This document shows, in pieces, positions 41,935 through 51,139 of a DNA stretch of 64,000 nucleotides (positions are counted from its first letter, which is position 1; each line of letters begins with the position of its first letter). Origin of the DNA: JADLCB01 sp964398315 (GTDB lineage: Bacteria > Planctomycetota > Phycisphaerae > Tepidisphaerales > Tepidisphaeraceae); the NCBI GenBank assembly GCA_964398315.1, contig CAYNMV010000008.1, positions 37,025-101,024 of the forward strand. Reading direction: 5' to 3'. Below the pieces are notes generated by a model. The model searched no databases. It was given only the letters and a program-made list of their open reading frames with translations, and was not told where the DNA came from. Both the position numbers and the translations under genes were made by a program.

Positions 41935-42750
41935 ATGCTCCTCCGCGTTGATCGCATCCTCCTTCGTGTGCCCAGCCTCGACAGCGCGGTGCGCTATTAC
42001 CGCGATGTGCTGGGCATGACGCTGCTGAAGCAGGACCGCAACCTGGCGACGCTGAAGCTGGCGGATGGGGATACGGAGCTGGTACTGCACACAGATGAAG
42101 ACCTGCCGGCCGAGGCGGTTTATTACCTGGTTGAGAGCGTGCAGGCACTGTACGAGCGGCGGACGGAGTTGAAGCTGACGTTCGTCAACGCCCCCACCCG
42201 CATCAGCCGCGGCTACCGCGCCACCGTGCGCGATCCGTTCGGCAATCACCTGCTGATCCTCGACCGCTCGCTTGATGCAGCCGCCGGCGGCGGGCAGACC
42301 GAGGATACCCGTCCCTCGGGCGGCTCGCTCTTTGCCGGCGTGGAAACGCGCGTCGAGCCGAAGCGCGATGTCCTCATCCGCATCTATGAGAAGGTGGGAC
42401 GCACGGCCGATGACCTGCCCTACACGCCCCACTTCGAAACCCTTTACAACGCCTATGTTGCTCACCACCCCGACCCCAAACCGACCCACCAGGAAACCTG
42501 GCGGCACTTGCTGAACCTGCGCAAGGCGGGCAAGCTTCCGAAACTGGGTGAGGCGAAAAGCAAGCCGCCTCCCATCAGCCCCGAGGACCGCCAGCGCCTG
42601 CGCGATCTCCTCGGCGCGGATATCGGTCGCCGCGACCGCCTGCCGTACACCGATCGCTTCAACGACCTGGTGAACCAGTTCAACGCCCCCCTGCCGCGCC
42701 CGCTGTCACCTCACCTGGTCTGGCGCCTGGTGGCAACGCTGGCAAAATAG
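41935..42750 (+). CDS. VOC-family (glyoxalase-fold) protein with duplicated C-terminal motif
   Basis: 271 residues. Residues 1-120 form a VOC module: RVDRILLRVPSLDSAVRYYR, DVLGMTLLKQDRNLATLKLA and YRATVRDPFGNHLLILDRS. The C-terminal half carries two related units, each with L-P-Y-T, an aromatic-spaced helix, and a W-R-x-L ending: DDLPYTPHFETLYNAYVAHH...ETWRHLLNLRKAG and DRLPYTDRFNDLVNQFNAPL...HLVWRLVATLAK. Metal-binding and substrate residues cannot be assigned with confidence. It is preceded by 160 bases without features. Confidence 0.78.
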   Translation: MLLRVDRILLRVPSLDSAVRYYRDVLGMTLLKQDRNLATLKLADGDTELVLHTDEDLPAEAVYYLVESVQALYERRTELKLTFVNAPTRISRGYRATVRDPFGNHLLILDRSLDAAAGGGQTEDTRPSGGSLFAGVETRVEPKRDVLIRIYEKVGRTADDLPYTPHFETLYNAYVAHHPDPKPTHQETWRHLLNLRKAGKLPKLGEAKSKPPPISPEDRQRLRDLLGADIGRRDRLPYTDRFNDLVNQFNAPLPRPLSPHLVWRLVATLAK

Positions 42751-43003
42751 ACCGTAGCGCAGGCACAAAATTGCTCCGCGGAAGTGCCAGTAACAGGTGA
42801 TCGACAGTGCCCCCCCGGCTGCTGCCGGTCTTGCGGAAATCGACCGGGGTGGTGCCAGGCCAGGCCCGCGCATGTAAGGCTCAGGATGAGGGCATCTTGC
42901 GCCGGCAGGAAACTGGGACTGCACGGCCCATTGCCGCCTACCCGATAGCTTCTATAATTCGCGTTGACGGGTCCGCATTTGTAACAGAAGGAGTTCAGTA
43001 ACA

Positions 43004-43264
43004 ATGGCCCACATCATCGCCCAGCCCTGCATCGGCACCAAGGACACGGCCTGCGTGGCGGTTTGCCCGGTCGATTGCATCCATCCCACCAAGGATGAGC
43101 CGAATTTCGAAGAGGCGGAGATGCTTTACATCGACCCCGATACATGCATCGACTGCGGCTTGTGTGTCGATGAGTGTCCGGTGCAGGCCATCTTCCCGCA
43201 GGAAGATCTGCCGGCGGAATGGGCTTCGTTCATCGAAAAGAACGCCGAGTACTACCAGAAATAA
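43004..43264 (+). CDS. 7Fe/8Fe ferredoxin (FdxA-like)
   Basis: 86-residue ferredoxin. The second cluster motif CIDCGLCVDECP is a standard 4Fe-4S set. The first, CIGTKDTACVAVCPVDCI, has the longer spacing typical of 7Fe ferredoxins, where one cysteine serves the other cluster. The C-terminal helix (WASFIEKNAEYYQ) is typical of the FdxA family. AAGGAG precedes ATG 43004. It is monocistronic, and the 250 bases upstream hold no convincing gene. It carries electrons in the cytoplasm; partners are not evident here. Confidence 0.92.
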   Translation: MAHIIAQPCIGTKDTACVAVCPVDCIHPTKDEPNFEEAEMLYIDPDTCIDCGLCVDECPVQAIFPQEDLPAEWASFIEKNAEYYQK

Positions 43265-43287
43265 CCCCCTGATCCGAACATAACCGG

Positions 43288-43344
43288 TCGCCCGCGACCC
43301 GATGCCGCGCTGCCCCTGTGCCCGCTGTATCAGATCGCGGGCGA
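43288..43344. repeat. Inverted repeat behind the ferredoxin gene
   Basis: TCGCCCGCGA (43288-43297) and TCGCGGGCGA (43335-43344) are perfect complements separated by 37 bases. A T-rich stretch follows about 18 bases later. It could be part of a transcription end, but the long loop makes this uncertain. Confidence 0.35.
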
Positions 43345-43440
43345 TTCACATTATGGGCTCTTATTTTTTGCTTCCCCCATCACATACAACCCCACTATCC
43401 TGCCGACATCGGACAATAGTCGTACACAAGAGGTGGCGCG

Positions 43441-43737
43441 ATGAAGTCGATAGCGGTGGCAGTGGTGTTGACAGCAGCCATGGGAAGCGTGGTCGTGCTG
43501 GCAGGACGTGATGTGCCGGTGGTGCGGCATGAAGCGGTCTATCTGGCGGATGCCACAACCCGTCCGACTACCCGCCCCGCCCAGGCGATCAACAGCGTCT
43601 GCCCGGTGCACGGCCAGCACGAAGCCGATCCAGCCATTACCGCGACCCACAACGGCAAAACCTACGCCTTCTGCTGCACCGACTGCCGGGCCCGGTTCAG
43701 CGAGAACCCCGAGCAGTACGCCAAGCCGGCGAACTGA
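43441..43737 (+). CDS. Exported YHS-domain protein
   Basis: 98 residues with a signal peptide (MKSIAVAVVLTAAMGSVVVL) and a short Thr/Pro-rich linker. The YHS/TRASH-like domain follows: INSVCPVHGQHEADPAITAT, then NGKTYAFCCTDCRARFSENP. The cysteines C-P-V and C-C-x-x-C are positioned to bind a metal ion, perhaps copper or another soft metal. It stands alone between the ferredoxin and a HAD gene. Function beyond metal binding is unknown. Confidence 0.85.
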   Translation: MKSIAVAVVLTAAMGSVVVLAGRDVPVVRHEAVYLADATTRPTTRPAQAINSVCPVHGQHEADPAITATHNGKTYAFCCTDCRARFSENPEQYAKPAN

Positions 43738-43842
43738 TCTTCACCCCAAGGTGCCACCGGCGGCCCGCCCCGCGTTTTCCTTCAGCCCGGGATGACTGCC
43801 ACCCCTTGCCTTCATGCGGTGCGGCCGAAAAGATAGGCGGCC

Positions 43843-44490
43843 GTGTCTGATGTTTCGCCCCAGCCGACGATCCCACTGCCCCGGGCCATCCTGTTCGACA
43901 TGGATGGCACACTGACCCGTCCCCTGCTCGATTTTCCCACCATCAAGCGTGAACTGGGCATTGGCGATCGCCCCATCCTCGAGGCCCTGGCGGAGATGAC
44001 ACCGCGGCAGCGCGCTGCCGCCGAGACCATCCTGCATCGCCACGAAGACGAGGCCGCGCGCCGCGCCACGCTCAATGAGGGTTGCGAAACATTGCTCCAC
44101 TGGCTGGAGGCCCGCCAGATTCCCACCGCCGTCATCACCCGCAACAGCCGCTCCAGCGCGGCCATCGTTTTCGACCGGCACGCCCTGCGCACGGATATGC
44201 TCATCACCCGCGATGATGACCTGCCGTTCAAGCCCGATCCCGCTCCCCTGCTGGCCGCATGCCAGCATCTGAATGTCCTCCCCGCTCAGGCATGGATGGT
44301 CGGTGATGGCGAGTTTGACATCCTCGCCGGCCAGCGTGCCGGCATCGCCACCATCTGGATCAGCCACAATCGTCCGCGCCCGTTTGAGGCAGTGCCCTGG
44401 CGAACGGTGATGGACCTGCGCGAACTGCTGCGGATGCTGAAGGATGAAATGGAAGGCTGCTCGTGCGACCCGGCCCGCATGAATGCTTAA
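43843..44490 (+). CDS. HAD-superfamily phosphatase (phosphoglycolate phosphatase-like)
   Basis: 215 residues from GTG 43843. Motif I is LFDMDGTLTRP, with both catalytic aspartates. Motif II falls in PTAVITRNSRS, where a threonine precedes the R-N. Motif III lysine is in PFKPDPAPL, and motif IV is MVGDGEFDILAGQRAG. The helical cap between motifs I and II is of the small C1 type. It resembles Gph/PGP-like hydrolases, but the substrate cannot be told. Its stop shares the TTAA 44487-44490 with the stop of the permease-NHL gene on the other strand. Confidence 0.88.
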   Translation: MSDVSPQPTIPLPRAILFDMDGTLTRPLLDFPTIKRELGIGDRPILEALAEMTPRQRAAAETILHRHEDEAARRATLNEGCETLLHWLEARQIPTAVITRNSRSSAAIVFDRHALRTDMLITRDDDLPFKPDPAPLLAACQHLNVLPAQAWMVGDGEFDILAGQRAGIATIWISHNRPRPFEAVPWRTVMDLRELLRMLKDEMEGCSCDPARMNA

Positions 44491-47057
44491 AACGTAAACA
44501 CCTGGAGCCGGTTGTTGCCTGCATCGGCGGTGATGATCCGGCCAGCCCGGTCCGCCGCCACTCCCCAGGGATACGCCAGCTCGCCCGGTGCGCGCCCGCC
44601 ACCACCCCACACGGCCAGGCCCTGGCCCGTCCGCGGATCAACCAGTTGCACGCGATTGTTACCAAACTCGCAGACAACCAGCCGCCCTTTCGAGTCTACA
44701 TCCAGACCGTAGGGAAAGCGGAACTGTCCGAGCTCGGTTCCGGGTGAACCGAAGTTTCGCACAAATGTGCCATCGGTCTTGAATACGACGATGCGATGAT
44801 TGCAGGCATCGGTCACATAGAGCAGGTCATCGAGAATGACGATCGACTGCGGGCGGGCGAACTGGCCATCTTCGCTGCCAAAGCTGCCAAACTGGCGGAT
44901 AAAATTGCCCTCGGGATCGAACACCTGGATGCGATCATTGTCGCCGTATTCGCTGACGAAGATGTTACCCTCGCGGTCGAACGCGATATCGGTGGGCAGG
45001 ACAAACTGCCCCGGCTCCATGCCGTAGGAGCCAAACCGCCGCACCTCCTCGCCGCGCGGCGTGTAGACGATCACGCGATGGTAGTGTGTATCGGCCACCC
45101 AGAGGTTTCCATCCGGCCCTACCGTCAGCCCCACCGGCTTGCCATATTCCCACTCGGGCATGCGCCACTCGCGCACGAATTGTCCCCGGGCATCCAGTTG
45201 CTGGATGCGTGCCAGGCGATCGCAGACGAAGAACGTGTTGTCGGCCGGGGAGTAGGCAATGGCACGGGGATAGACAACCTGCCCCTTGCCGGTACCGGTG
45301 GAGCACCAGATGGCATCCGGCTGGGCATGGCCGCCGCACCCGGCCAGCGCCAGTGACAGCGCCATCATCACCCCAAGCATGCGCACGACCGCCACCGATT
45401 CGCCGCGCAGGCGCTGGCGACGGGCGCGGTGGCGATCGAGCCGGCGCGTTGCCAGCCACGCCAGCAGCAGCACCAGCGCTGACAGCACCATCACCATTCC
45501 CAGCAGCAGCAGCGATCCCTGAATCATGGCATCATTGCGTTGCATATGGACCCACGTGACCAGCCACGCGATGATCGTGGGCGGACGCTGGGGCTGAAGC
45601 AGGACCATGGCGGGAACTTCGCTCAGCGCCAGCACCCCCACGAGCACCGCCGCCGCCGCACACAGCGGCCAGGCAATCGGCAGCACGACATGCCGTGCCG
45701 ACTGCCAGGCGTTGGCGCCATCCGCCTGCGCCATCTGTCGGATGGACTCCCACGGTCGGCTCCAGGTGAGCCGTCCGCCCACCACCGCCAGCCAGCCAAA
45801 CAGCGCCAATTCCGCCAGCACCGCGATCGGCCAGCCGTTGTAGATCCACTCCAGCCACGGGCGATTGTATATGCGGATCAGCCCAATAGCGACCATCTGC
45901 CCGCCAAACAGAAAGCTGATCACCGACAGCAGCACCGTCCCCCGCAGGCGCACGATGGTGGCGGAGGCTGCAACCAGCAGCGCCACCAGGCCGGTTATGC
46001 CAGCGTAGAACATCGATCCACCCAGCGTGCCGCCATACACCGCCAGCAGTTCGCCCAGCGAATCTCGGCGCTGCAGCGCAAGCACCAGCGCCACCAGCGG
46101 TACCCCCAGCGTCCCGGCAATGACCACCAGCGTCAGCAGGTACCAGCCGAGACCTGCATTGAGCACCCGCGGCCAGGGCCCCAGATCAATCGCCTCGACC
46201 ACTGCCGTCCCACGGGCCAGCCGGCCGACGTACCCGGCCAGCAGCAGCACCAGCAGGATCACCGGCAGTGCCGTCGCCAGCGACTCAGCCGCCCCGCGGG
46301 CCGGATCCCAGGACGACTGAAACACCGCCCGCACCTCGGTGGCCACCACGCGGATGCCACTGCGCTCGTAGACCGAAAACTCCTGGACCGCCAGGATCAG
46401 CACGATCGCCAGCCCGCCCAGGATGGCCGGCAGCAGGTGACGCAAGGTCACCCGCCCCAGCGCGCCGTCCAGCAGGGCCTGCTGCTGCAGTTGCACATCC
46501 ATCCGCCGCAACGACAACCCCACCACCACCGCCGGCACCGGCCAGAGCCAGCCGGCGATCGTGAAGATGCAACGGAGGATGTCCGCCGGGCTCTGCGGAT
46601 GAAACTCAATGCCGCGCAGGAACAGCGCCTGAACCCAGCCATAGGAATAGACGATGGAGGGTTGCAGCAGGCCAATCGCGCACACGAACAGCAGGGGCAG
46701 GACGAACCATCCCCGCCCGCGCCCGATCACCATCGCCACCGGAATCGCCAGTATCCCCGCCAGCAGGGCTGCCGCGACGTTGTAGGCCACTGTTTCGACC
46801 ACCACCCGCCAGTTGGCGCGGATGGTCGCCGCCAGCACCCCCGGGTGGCTCACGATCTGCGCGATGATCCAACCCGCCACCGGTGCGCAGCATATCGCCA
46901 GGAACAGCCCGAGTGGCGCCCCGGCCAGTATGCCCCCCCAGCCGCCTGCCCGTGCAAACAGCGCCGGGCGCGTAGCGGATGCGCCGCTGGCCGGAGCCGC
47001 CGGGAGGGAATCGGATTGTCCGCGGGGATGCGATACCTCCGCTTCCTGAAGCTGCAC
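44487..47057 (-). CDS. ABC transporter permease fused to an NHL beta-propeller
   Basis: 856 residues, GTG start at 47057. Residues about 1-545 hold some twelve membrane helices of the FbpB/ThiP permease type. There are two cytoplasmic coupling-loop regions, around QALLDGALGRVTLRHLLPAI and MAQADGANAWQSARHVVLP, so it is a fused double-length permease. Residues about 570-856 form a six-bladed NHL propeller (repeats such as GLTVGPDGNLWVADTHYHR and FDREGNIFVSEYGDNDRIQV). At the join lies MLGVMMALSLALAGCGG, a complete lipoprotein signal with lipobox, which suggests an ancestral separate lipoprotein gene. Neither an ATPase nor a binding protein is adjacent. Confidence 0.85.
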   Translation of the reverse strand: MQLQEAEVSHPRGQSDSLPAAPASGASATRPALFARAGGWGGILAGAPLGLFLAICCAPVAGWIIAQIVSHPGVLAATIRANWRVVVETVAYNVAAALLAGILAIPVAMVIGRGRGWFVLPLLFVCAIGLLQPSIVYSYGWVQALFLRGIEFHPQSPADILRCIFTIAGWLWPVPAVVVGLSLRRMDVQLQQQALLDGALGRVTLRHLLPAILGGLAIVLILAVQEFSVYERSGIRVVATEVRAVFQSSWDPARGAAESLATALPVILLVLLLAGYVGRLARGTAVVEAIDLGPWPRVLNAGLGWYLLTLVVIAGTLGVPLVALVLALQRRDSLGELLAVYGGTLGGSMFYAGITGLVALLVAASATIVRLRGTVLLSVISFLFGGQMVAIGLIRIYNRPWLEWIYNGWPIAVLAELALFGWLAVVGGRLTWSRPWESIRQMAQADGANAWQSARHVVLPIAWPLCAAAAVLVGVLALSEVPAMVLLQPQRPPTIIAWLVTWVHMQRNDAMIQGSLLLLGMVMVLSALVLLLAWLATRRLDRHRARRQRLRGESVAVVRMLGVMMALSLALAGCGGHAQPDAIWCSTGTGKGQVVYPRAIAYSPADNTFFVCDRLARIQQLDARGQFVREWRMPEWEYGKPVGLTVGPDGNLWVADTHYHRVIVYTPRGEEVRRFGSYGMEPGQFVLPTDIAFDREGNIFVSEYGDNDRIQVFDPEGNFIRQFGSFGSEDGQFARPQSIVILDDLLYVTDACNHRIVVFKTDGTFVRNFGSPGTELGQFRFPYGLDVDSKGRLVVCEFGNNRVQLVDPRTGQGLAVWGGGGRAPGELAYPWGVAADRAGRIITADAGNNRLQVFTF

Positions 47058-47121
47058 GGATGCATTATTCCTTCACCCGCCCGGGTGGCAACCGTGGCGG
47101 CAGCGCGTATGATGCCCGCCC

Positions 47122-48066
47122 ATGTCCGAGAACTTCGCCGATCGTCTGCTGGATGCCATCGACGCCAAGGGCGCACCGATCTGCGTCGGGATCGACCCGA
47201 TCCTCGAATCGATTCCCGCGGACGTCACCAGCGGCCGTCACCTGCGCAACCGTGATGATGCGCCAATCGCACTCGATGCCATCTTCGAGTTCACGCAGAC
47301 CGTGCTGAAGCTGATCGCGCCCCATGTGCCGATCGTCAAGTTCCAGTCGGCCTATTTCGAGCAGTACCTGTGGGAGGGCGTCGAGGCCTATTACAGCCTC
47401 GTGCAGGAGGCCAAGGAGATGGGCCTGCTGGTGATTGGTGACATCAAGCGCGGCGATATCGGCTCAACCAGCGCGGCCTATGCCCGAGGTCACCTGGCCG
47501 AGCCGGTGTTCGATGACTATGAAGAGGTGCGCGTTCCCGATGCCGTCACCGTCAACCCCATGCTCGGCCTGGACACCCTCCAGCCCTTCCTCGATACGGC
47601 CCGGGAGTTTGACAAGGGGCTGTTCGTGCTGGTGCGCACCAGCAATCCCGGCAGCGCTGAGTTGCAGGATGTGAAGCTGGAAACCGGCCAGACCTGGAGC
47701 GAGGCCCTGGCTGACAAGCTGGCGGTCATCGCCGAGAAGCCCGGCCTGGTGGGCAGGCGCGGCTACAGCAGTGTCGGGGCCGTGGTTGGTGCGACCCAGC
47801 CGCATACCATCGAGTCGATTCGCCGTCGCCTGCCCAGGAGCATTTTCCTGCTGCCCGGGTATGGCACGCAGGGCGCCACTGCTGAAATGACGCGCCAGGC
47901 TTTCGACGCCGCCGGGCACGGCGCCATCGTCAGCGCTTCGCGCAGCATCCTCTACGCCCATCGCCAGGAGAAGTACAAATCGCGCTTCGGGACGGACTGG
48001 ACCCGCTGCATCAGCGCTGCCGTCGAGGACATGCGCAATGACCTGCGAGCGGTCCTGGGCAAGTGA
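47122..48066 (+). CDS. pyrF: Orotidine 5'-phosphate decarboxylase (type 2)
   Basis: 314 residues; the last step of UMP synthesis. The long PyrF type is recognised by FADRLLDAIDAKGAPICVGI, the active-site block GLLVIGDIKRGDIGSTSAAY (Asp-x-Lys-x-x-Asp) and VGATQPHTIESIRRRLP near the phosphate-binding end with FLLPGYGTQGAT. Length is greater than the 230 residues of type 1, as usual for the mycobacterial/planctomycete form. It is divergent from the permease gene by 64 bases. Confidence 0.93.
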   Translation: MSENFADRLLDAIDAKGAPICVGIDPILESIPADVTSGRHLRNRDDAPIALDAIFEFTQTVLKLIAPHVPIVKFQSAYFEQYLWEGVEAYYSLVQEAKEMGLLVIGDIKRGDIGSTSAAYARGHLAEPVFDDYEEVRVPDAVTVNPMLGLDTLQPFLDTAREFDKGLFVLVRTSNPGSAELQDVKLETGQTWSEALADKLAVIAEKPGLVGRRGYSSVGAVVGATQPHTIESIRRRLPRSIFLLPGYGTQGATAEMTRQAFDAAGHGAIVSASRSILYAHRQEKYKSRFGTDWTRCISAAVEDMRNDLRAVLGK

Positions 48067-48317
48067 TCCGGCACCGCCCAGATCCAGCCCACCCCAAACA
48101 TGCCTGAAGGGAATGAGGGCTTCTCACGCCCCCGGCCATGCAGTATCACATTCCTGCCCGGGCCGGCAATGAGACGGGTGGGGAAGATCCTCAGTGCCCG
48201 CGCGCCGGCCGGCGCACCGGACATGGTTTCGGTCTTTTGGGCCCGCAGCACTGGCGCCATCATCTCGCTGCGGGGACTCGGCGATCGCGTAACCCGCTTT
48301 CGAGCGGAAGGAGCGTT

Positions 48318-49691
48318 ATGATCACGCGCACCCTGGGCATCGGTATGCTTCTCAGCCTGGTCATGGGCGGTATCGCGGCGGGCCAGTCCACCTCCCGCCC
48401 TGCCTACGCCCCCGAACGCTGGGATGAAGACTGGAGCTTCCTGCAAGACCCAGCCCACCGCTCAGACCCGTTCGATCCGATCAAGTACATCCCCCTGAGC
48501 GACGATGGCGACATCTGGCTGTCGCTGGGCGGGCAGGTACGCTACCGCTACGAGTTCTGGGATGACAACAATTTTGATGCCGGCCCGCAGGATGATGATG
48601 GGCTGCACCTGCTGCGGCTGCTGGCCCACGCCGATCTGCATATCGGCCCGAATCTGCGCTTCTTTGTTGAGGGCAAGAGCGCGATGGAATGGGACCGCAC
48701 GGGCGGGCCGCGACCGGTCGATGAGGACCAGCTTGATCTTCAGCAGGCATTCGCTGACCTCACCCTGTCGTTCGATGAGCATTCCCTGCTGATCCGCGTT
48801 GGACGCCAGGACCTGATCTATGGTGCCCAGCGCCTGATCTCGCCGCTGGACTGGGCCAACACGCGCCGAACGTTCGACGGCCTGAAGCTCTCCTGGTCAA
48901 GCCGGGCCTACTCGCTCGATTTCTTCATCGTCCAGCCGGTGCTGATTGATGAGGATGAATTCAACGAGCGCGATGATGACACCACCTTTGCCGGGCTGTA
49001 CTACGTCCGGCCGATGCCGCAATGGTTCGGCCCCGAGTCGCGCAGCAAGATCGAAGCTTACCTGCTGGGGCTTTACCGCGATCGTGGCGTCGATGAGGAC
49101 CGCTACACGGTCGGCACGCGATTCTTCACCGCGCCAAAGCCCTGGGATATCGACGTGGAACTGGCCTGGCAGTTTGGCGAGATCGATGGTGACAGCATCA
49201 GCGCCTGGTCGGTGGCAGCCGAGATCGGATACACCTTCGCCGACTGCCCGCTGACCCCGCGCCTGCTGCTGGGGTTCGATGCCGCCAGCGGCGGCGATCC
49301 CACCGACCGCTTTGACCAGCTCTTCCCCCTCGGCCATGCCTATTTCGGCTTCATTGATGTCATCGGCCGCCAGAACATCATCGACCTCCAGCCGGGCATT
49401 TCGTTCACCCTGCGCAAGGACCTGTCCCTGCGCCTGCGCCAGCATTTCTTCTGGCGCCAGGATACGGACGATGCAGTCTACAACGCCGCCGGCGGCGTGC
49501 TTCGGGCCGACAGCGGCAGCGATGCCCGCTATATCGGCAGCGAGTTCGATCTGCTGCTCAACTGGACCATCAGCCGCCACTGGAGCGCCTACGCCGGCTA
49601 CAGCCATTTCTTCCCCGGCGATTTCATTGATGAAACCGGGCCGTCCCAGGACATTGATTTCTTCTATGTGGCCGCGACGTTCACGTTCTGA
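48318..49691 (+). CDS. Alginate-export-family outer membrane porin
   Basis: 457 residues from ATG 48318 with AAGGAG 5 bases upstream. A signal peptide (MITRTLGIGMLLSLVMGGIA, cleaved near A-A-G-Q) is followed by a beta-barrel of the Alginate_exp family. Typical parts are DIWLSLGGQVRYRYEFWDD, HLLRLLAHADLHIGPNLRFF, LIRVGRQDLIYGAQRLISPL and a C-terminal FFYVAATFTF ending in phenylalanine. Members transport anionic polysaccharides or small substrates. About 250 bases upstream carry no gene. A strong terminator lies 55 bases downstream. Confidence 0.88.
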   Translation: MITRTLGIGMLLSLVMGGIAAGQSTSRPAYAPERWDEDWSFLQDPAHRSDPFDPIKYIPLSDDGDIWLSLGGQVRYRYEFWDDNNFDAGPQDDDGLHLLRLLAHADLHIGPNLRFFVEGKSAMEWDRTGGPRPVDEDQLDLQQAFADLTLSFDEHSLLIRVGRQDLIYGAQRLISPLDWANTRRTFDGLKLSWSSRAYSLDFFIVQPVLIDEDEFNERDDDTTFAGLYYVRPMPQWFGPESRSKIEAYLLGLYRDRGVDEDRYTVGTRFFTAPKPWDIDVELAWQFGEIDGDSISAWSVAAEIGYTFADCPLTPRLLLGFDAASGGDPTDRFDQLFPLGHAYFGFIDVIGRQNIIDLQPGISFTLRKDLSLRLRQHFFWRQDTDDAVYNAAGGVLRADSGSDARYIGSEFDLLLNWTISRHWSAYAGYSHFFPGDFIDETGPSQDIDFFYVAATFTF

Positions 49692-49746
49692 TCAGCGATG
49701 CGTTGATATGCGGTAAGCGAGGCGGCCTTAGGCGCTGCGCAAAGGA

Positions 49747-49779
49747 GAGGGCCTCAATCCCGTGGGGATTGAGGCCCTC
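49747..49779. terminator. Bidirectional hairpin terminator
   Basis: A perfect 15-base stem (GAGGGCCTCAATCCC and its complement) around the loop GTG lies between two convergent genes (porin and dehydrogenase). Only a short T run follows, but position and stability are those of a shared terminator. Confidence 0.8.
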
Positions 49780-49820
49780 TTGCCTGGGCCAGGCGGCGAT
49801 GCGCTCATCGCGCTCCCGGC

Positions 49821-50933
49821 CTAGTCGATCTTCACTTCCTTGCCGGCATCGGCTGCCCGATACACGCCGTCGAGGATCTTCTGGACCGCCAGCCCGGCCT
49901 CGCCCGGTGCGGCCATCGGCGTGCCCTTGAGGCAGGCATCGACGAAGTTCTGCAGCTTGGTCGTGAACAGGGTGCCGAAGTCAGCGGCCCGGCTGATCCA
50001 GCCCGGCTCGATGTTGACCATGTAGCCGCCCTGGTCACGGAAGATCATGGTCGGATCCCACGAGCAGCCGCCCTTCTCACCGACCAGCTCGAAGTTCCAC
50101 ACATCCTTCTCGATGTGATTCACGAACGATGCCTCGATCTGCATGATGGCGCCGTTCTCGAAGCGGATCTGCCCGATGGCCAGGTCTTCGACCGTGTAGG
50201 TCTTGTAGTCCCAGTTGGGCCACATGCTGACCACGTCCGACTTCTTGTTGCCCAGGAAGGTCCAGGTGTTGCCGGCGGCCGCCACCGGACGCGGGCTGCC
50301 CATCACGTAGTGGGCCATCTCGATCACGTGAACGCCGATGTCGATGAGCGGCCCGCCACCCTGGAGCTTCTTCTGGCCGAACACGCCCCAGTTGGGAATG
50401 CCGCGGCGGCGCAAGGCCCGGCACTTGACGAACATCACCTTGCCAAACTGCCCCTCATCGGCCGCCTTCTTGAGGAACTGGGTGTTGGGGTGATAGCGGT
50501 ACTGGAAGCCGATGCAGAGGTTCTTGCGCGCCTTCTTGGCCGCATCGATCATCTGCTGGCATTCCTTCGGGTTCATCGCCATCGGCTTTTCGGTGATGAC
50601 GTGCAGCCCCGCCTTGGAGCAGTCGATCGACGCCGGCGCGTGGACGCCATTAGGCGTACAGATGCTGACAGCGTCCAGCTCGACGTTCTTCAGCATCTTG
50701 CGCCAGTCCTCGTACAGCTCGGTCACGCCCCACTTCTCGCGGAAGTTCTCCAGGCGCTCAGGAAGGATGTCGCACCCGGCGACCACCTCCACCTCCGGGA
50801 TATTCCGCAGCGCGCCCATGTGGGTCTGGGCGATGCCGCCACAGCCGATGATGGCCATGCGGAGCTTCTTGCCGCGATATTCCTGCTTGGTTTCAATCGC
50901 CAGGGAATCCTGTGAAACGGTTTTCTCAGCCAT
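49821..50933 (-). CDS. Gfo/Idh/MocA-family oxidoreductase
   Basis: 370 residues. The N-terminal Rossmann fold shows KLRMAIIGCGGIAQTHMGAL (G-x-G-x-x-A dinucleotide loop), VVAGCDILPERLENF and the conserved HVITEKPMAMNPKECQQMID with the family E-K-P motif. The second domain includes YHPNTQFLKKAADEGQFGKV and GPLIDIGVHVIEMAHYVMG, with the D-x-x-x-H active-site motif. It probably oxidises a sugar or inositol using NAD(P). It lies alone, convergent with the porin gene, so the substrate cannot be told. Confidence 0.92.
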   Translation of the reverse strand: MAEKTVSQDSLAIETKQEYRGKKLRMAIIGCGGIAQTHMGALRNIPEVEVVAGCDILPERLENFREKWGVTELYEDWRKMLKNVELDAVSICTPNGVHAPASIDCSKAGLHVITEKPMAMNPKECQQMIDAAKKARKNLCIGFQYRYHPNTQFLKKAADEGQFGKVMFVKCRALRRRGIPNWGVFGQKKLQGGGPLIDIGVHVIEMAHYVMGSPRPVAAAGNTWTFLGNKKSDVVSMWPNWDYKTYTVEDLAIGQIRFENGAIMQIEASFVNHIEKDVWNFELVGEKGGCSWDPTMIFRDQGGYMVNIEPGWISRAADFGTLFTTKLQNFVDACLKGTPMAAPGEAGLAVQKILDGVYRAADAGKEVKID

Positions 50934-51139
50934 TGGCCCGTCCTTCGACCTTGTTGGGCATGTACACGGGGGGAGTTGGAGGGCGTGCCCGAGAGCGCCC
51001 TCCGGGCGGCGGCACCCGCCGTCGCCGATCTACGGCGCTTATCCTACGTCCTTCGCTGCCGCTTGCAACGAATTGACACACCTCCATGTCATTATCGGAC
51101 CGGCGCGGGCGATAACCCCTCCCCATGCCGCGGAGGCCC

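Noticed and set aside
42807..43001. 64-codon frame before the ferredoxin gene
   Set aside because: It runs over the ferredoxin ribosome site and has no supporting features.
45540..47255. 571-codon plus-strand frame rich in Gln, His and Arg
   Set aside because: Antisense to the permease part of the fusion and overlaps the pyrF start; the composition is that of a shadow frame.
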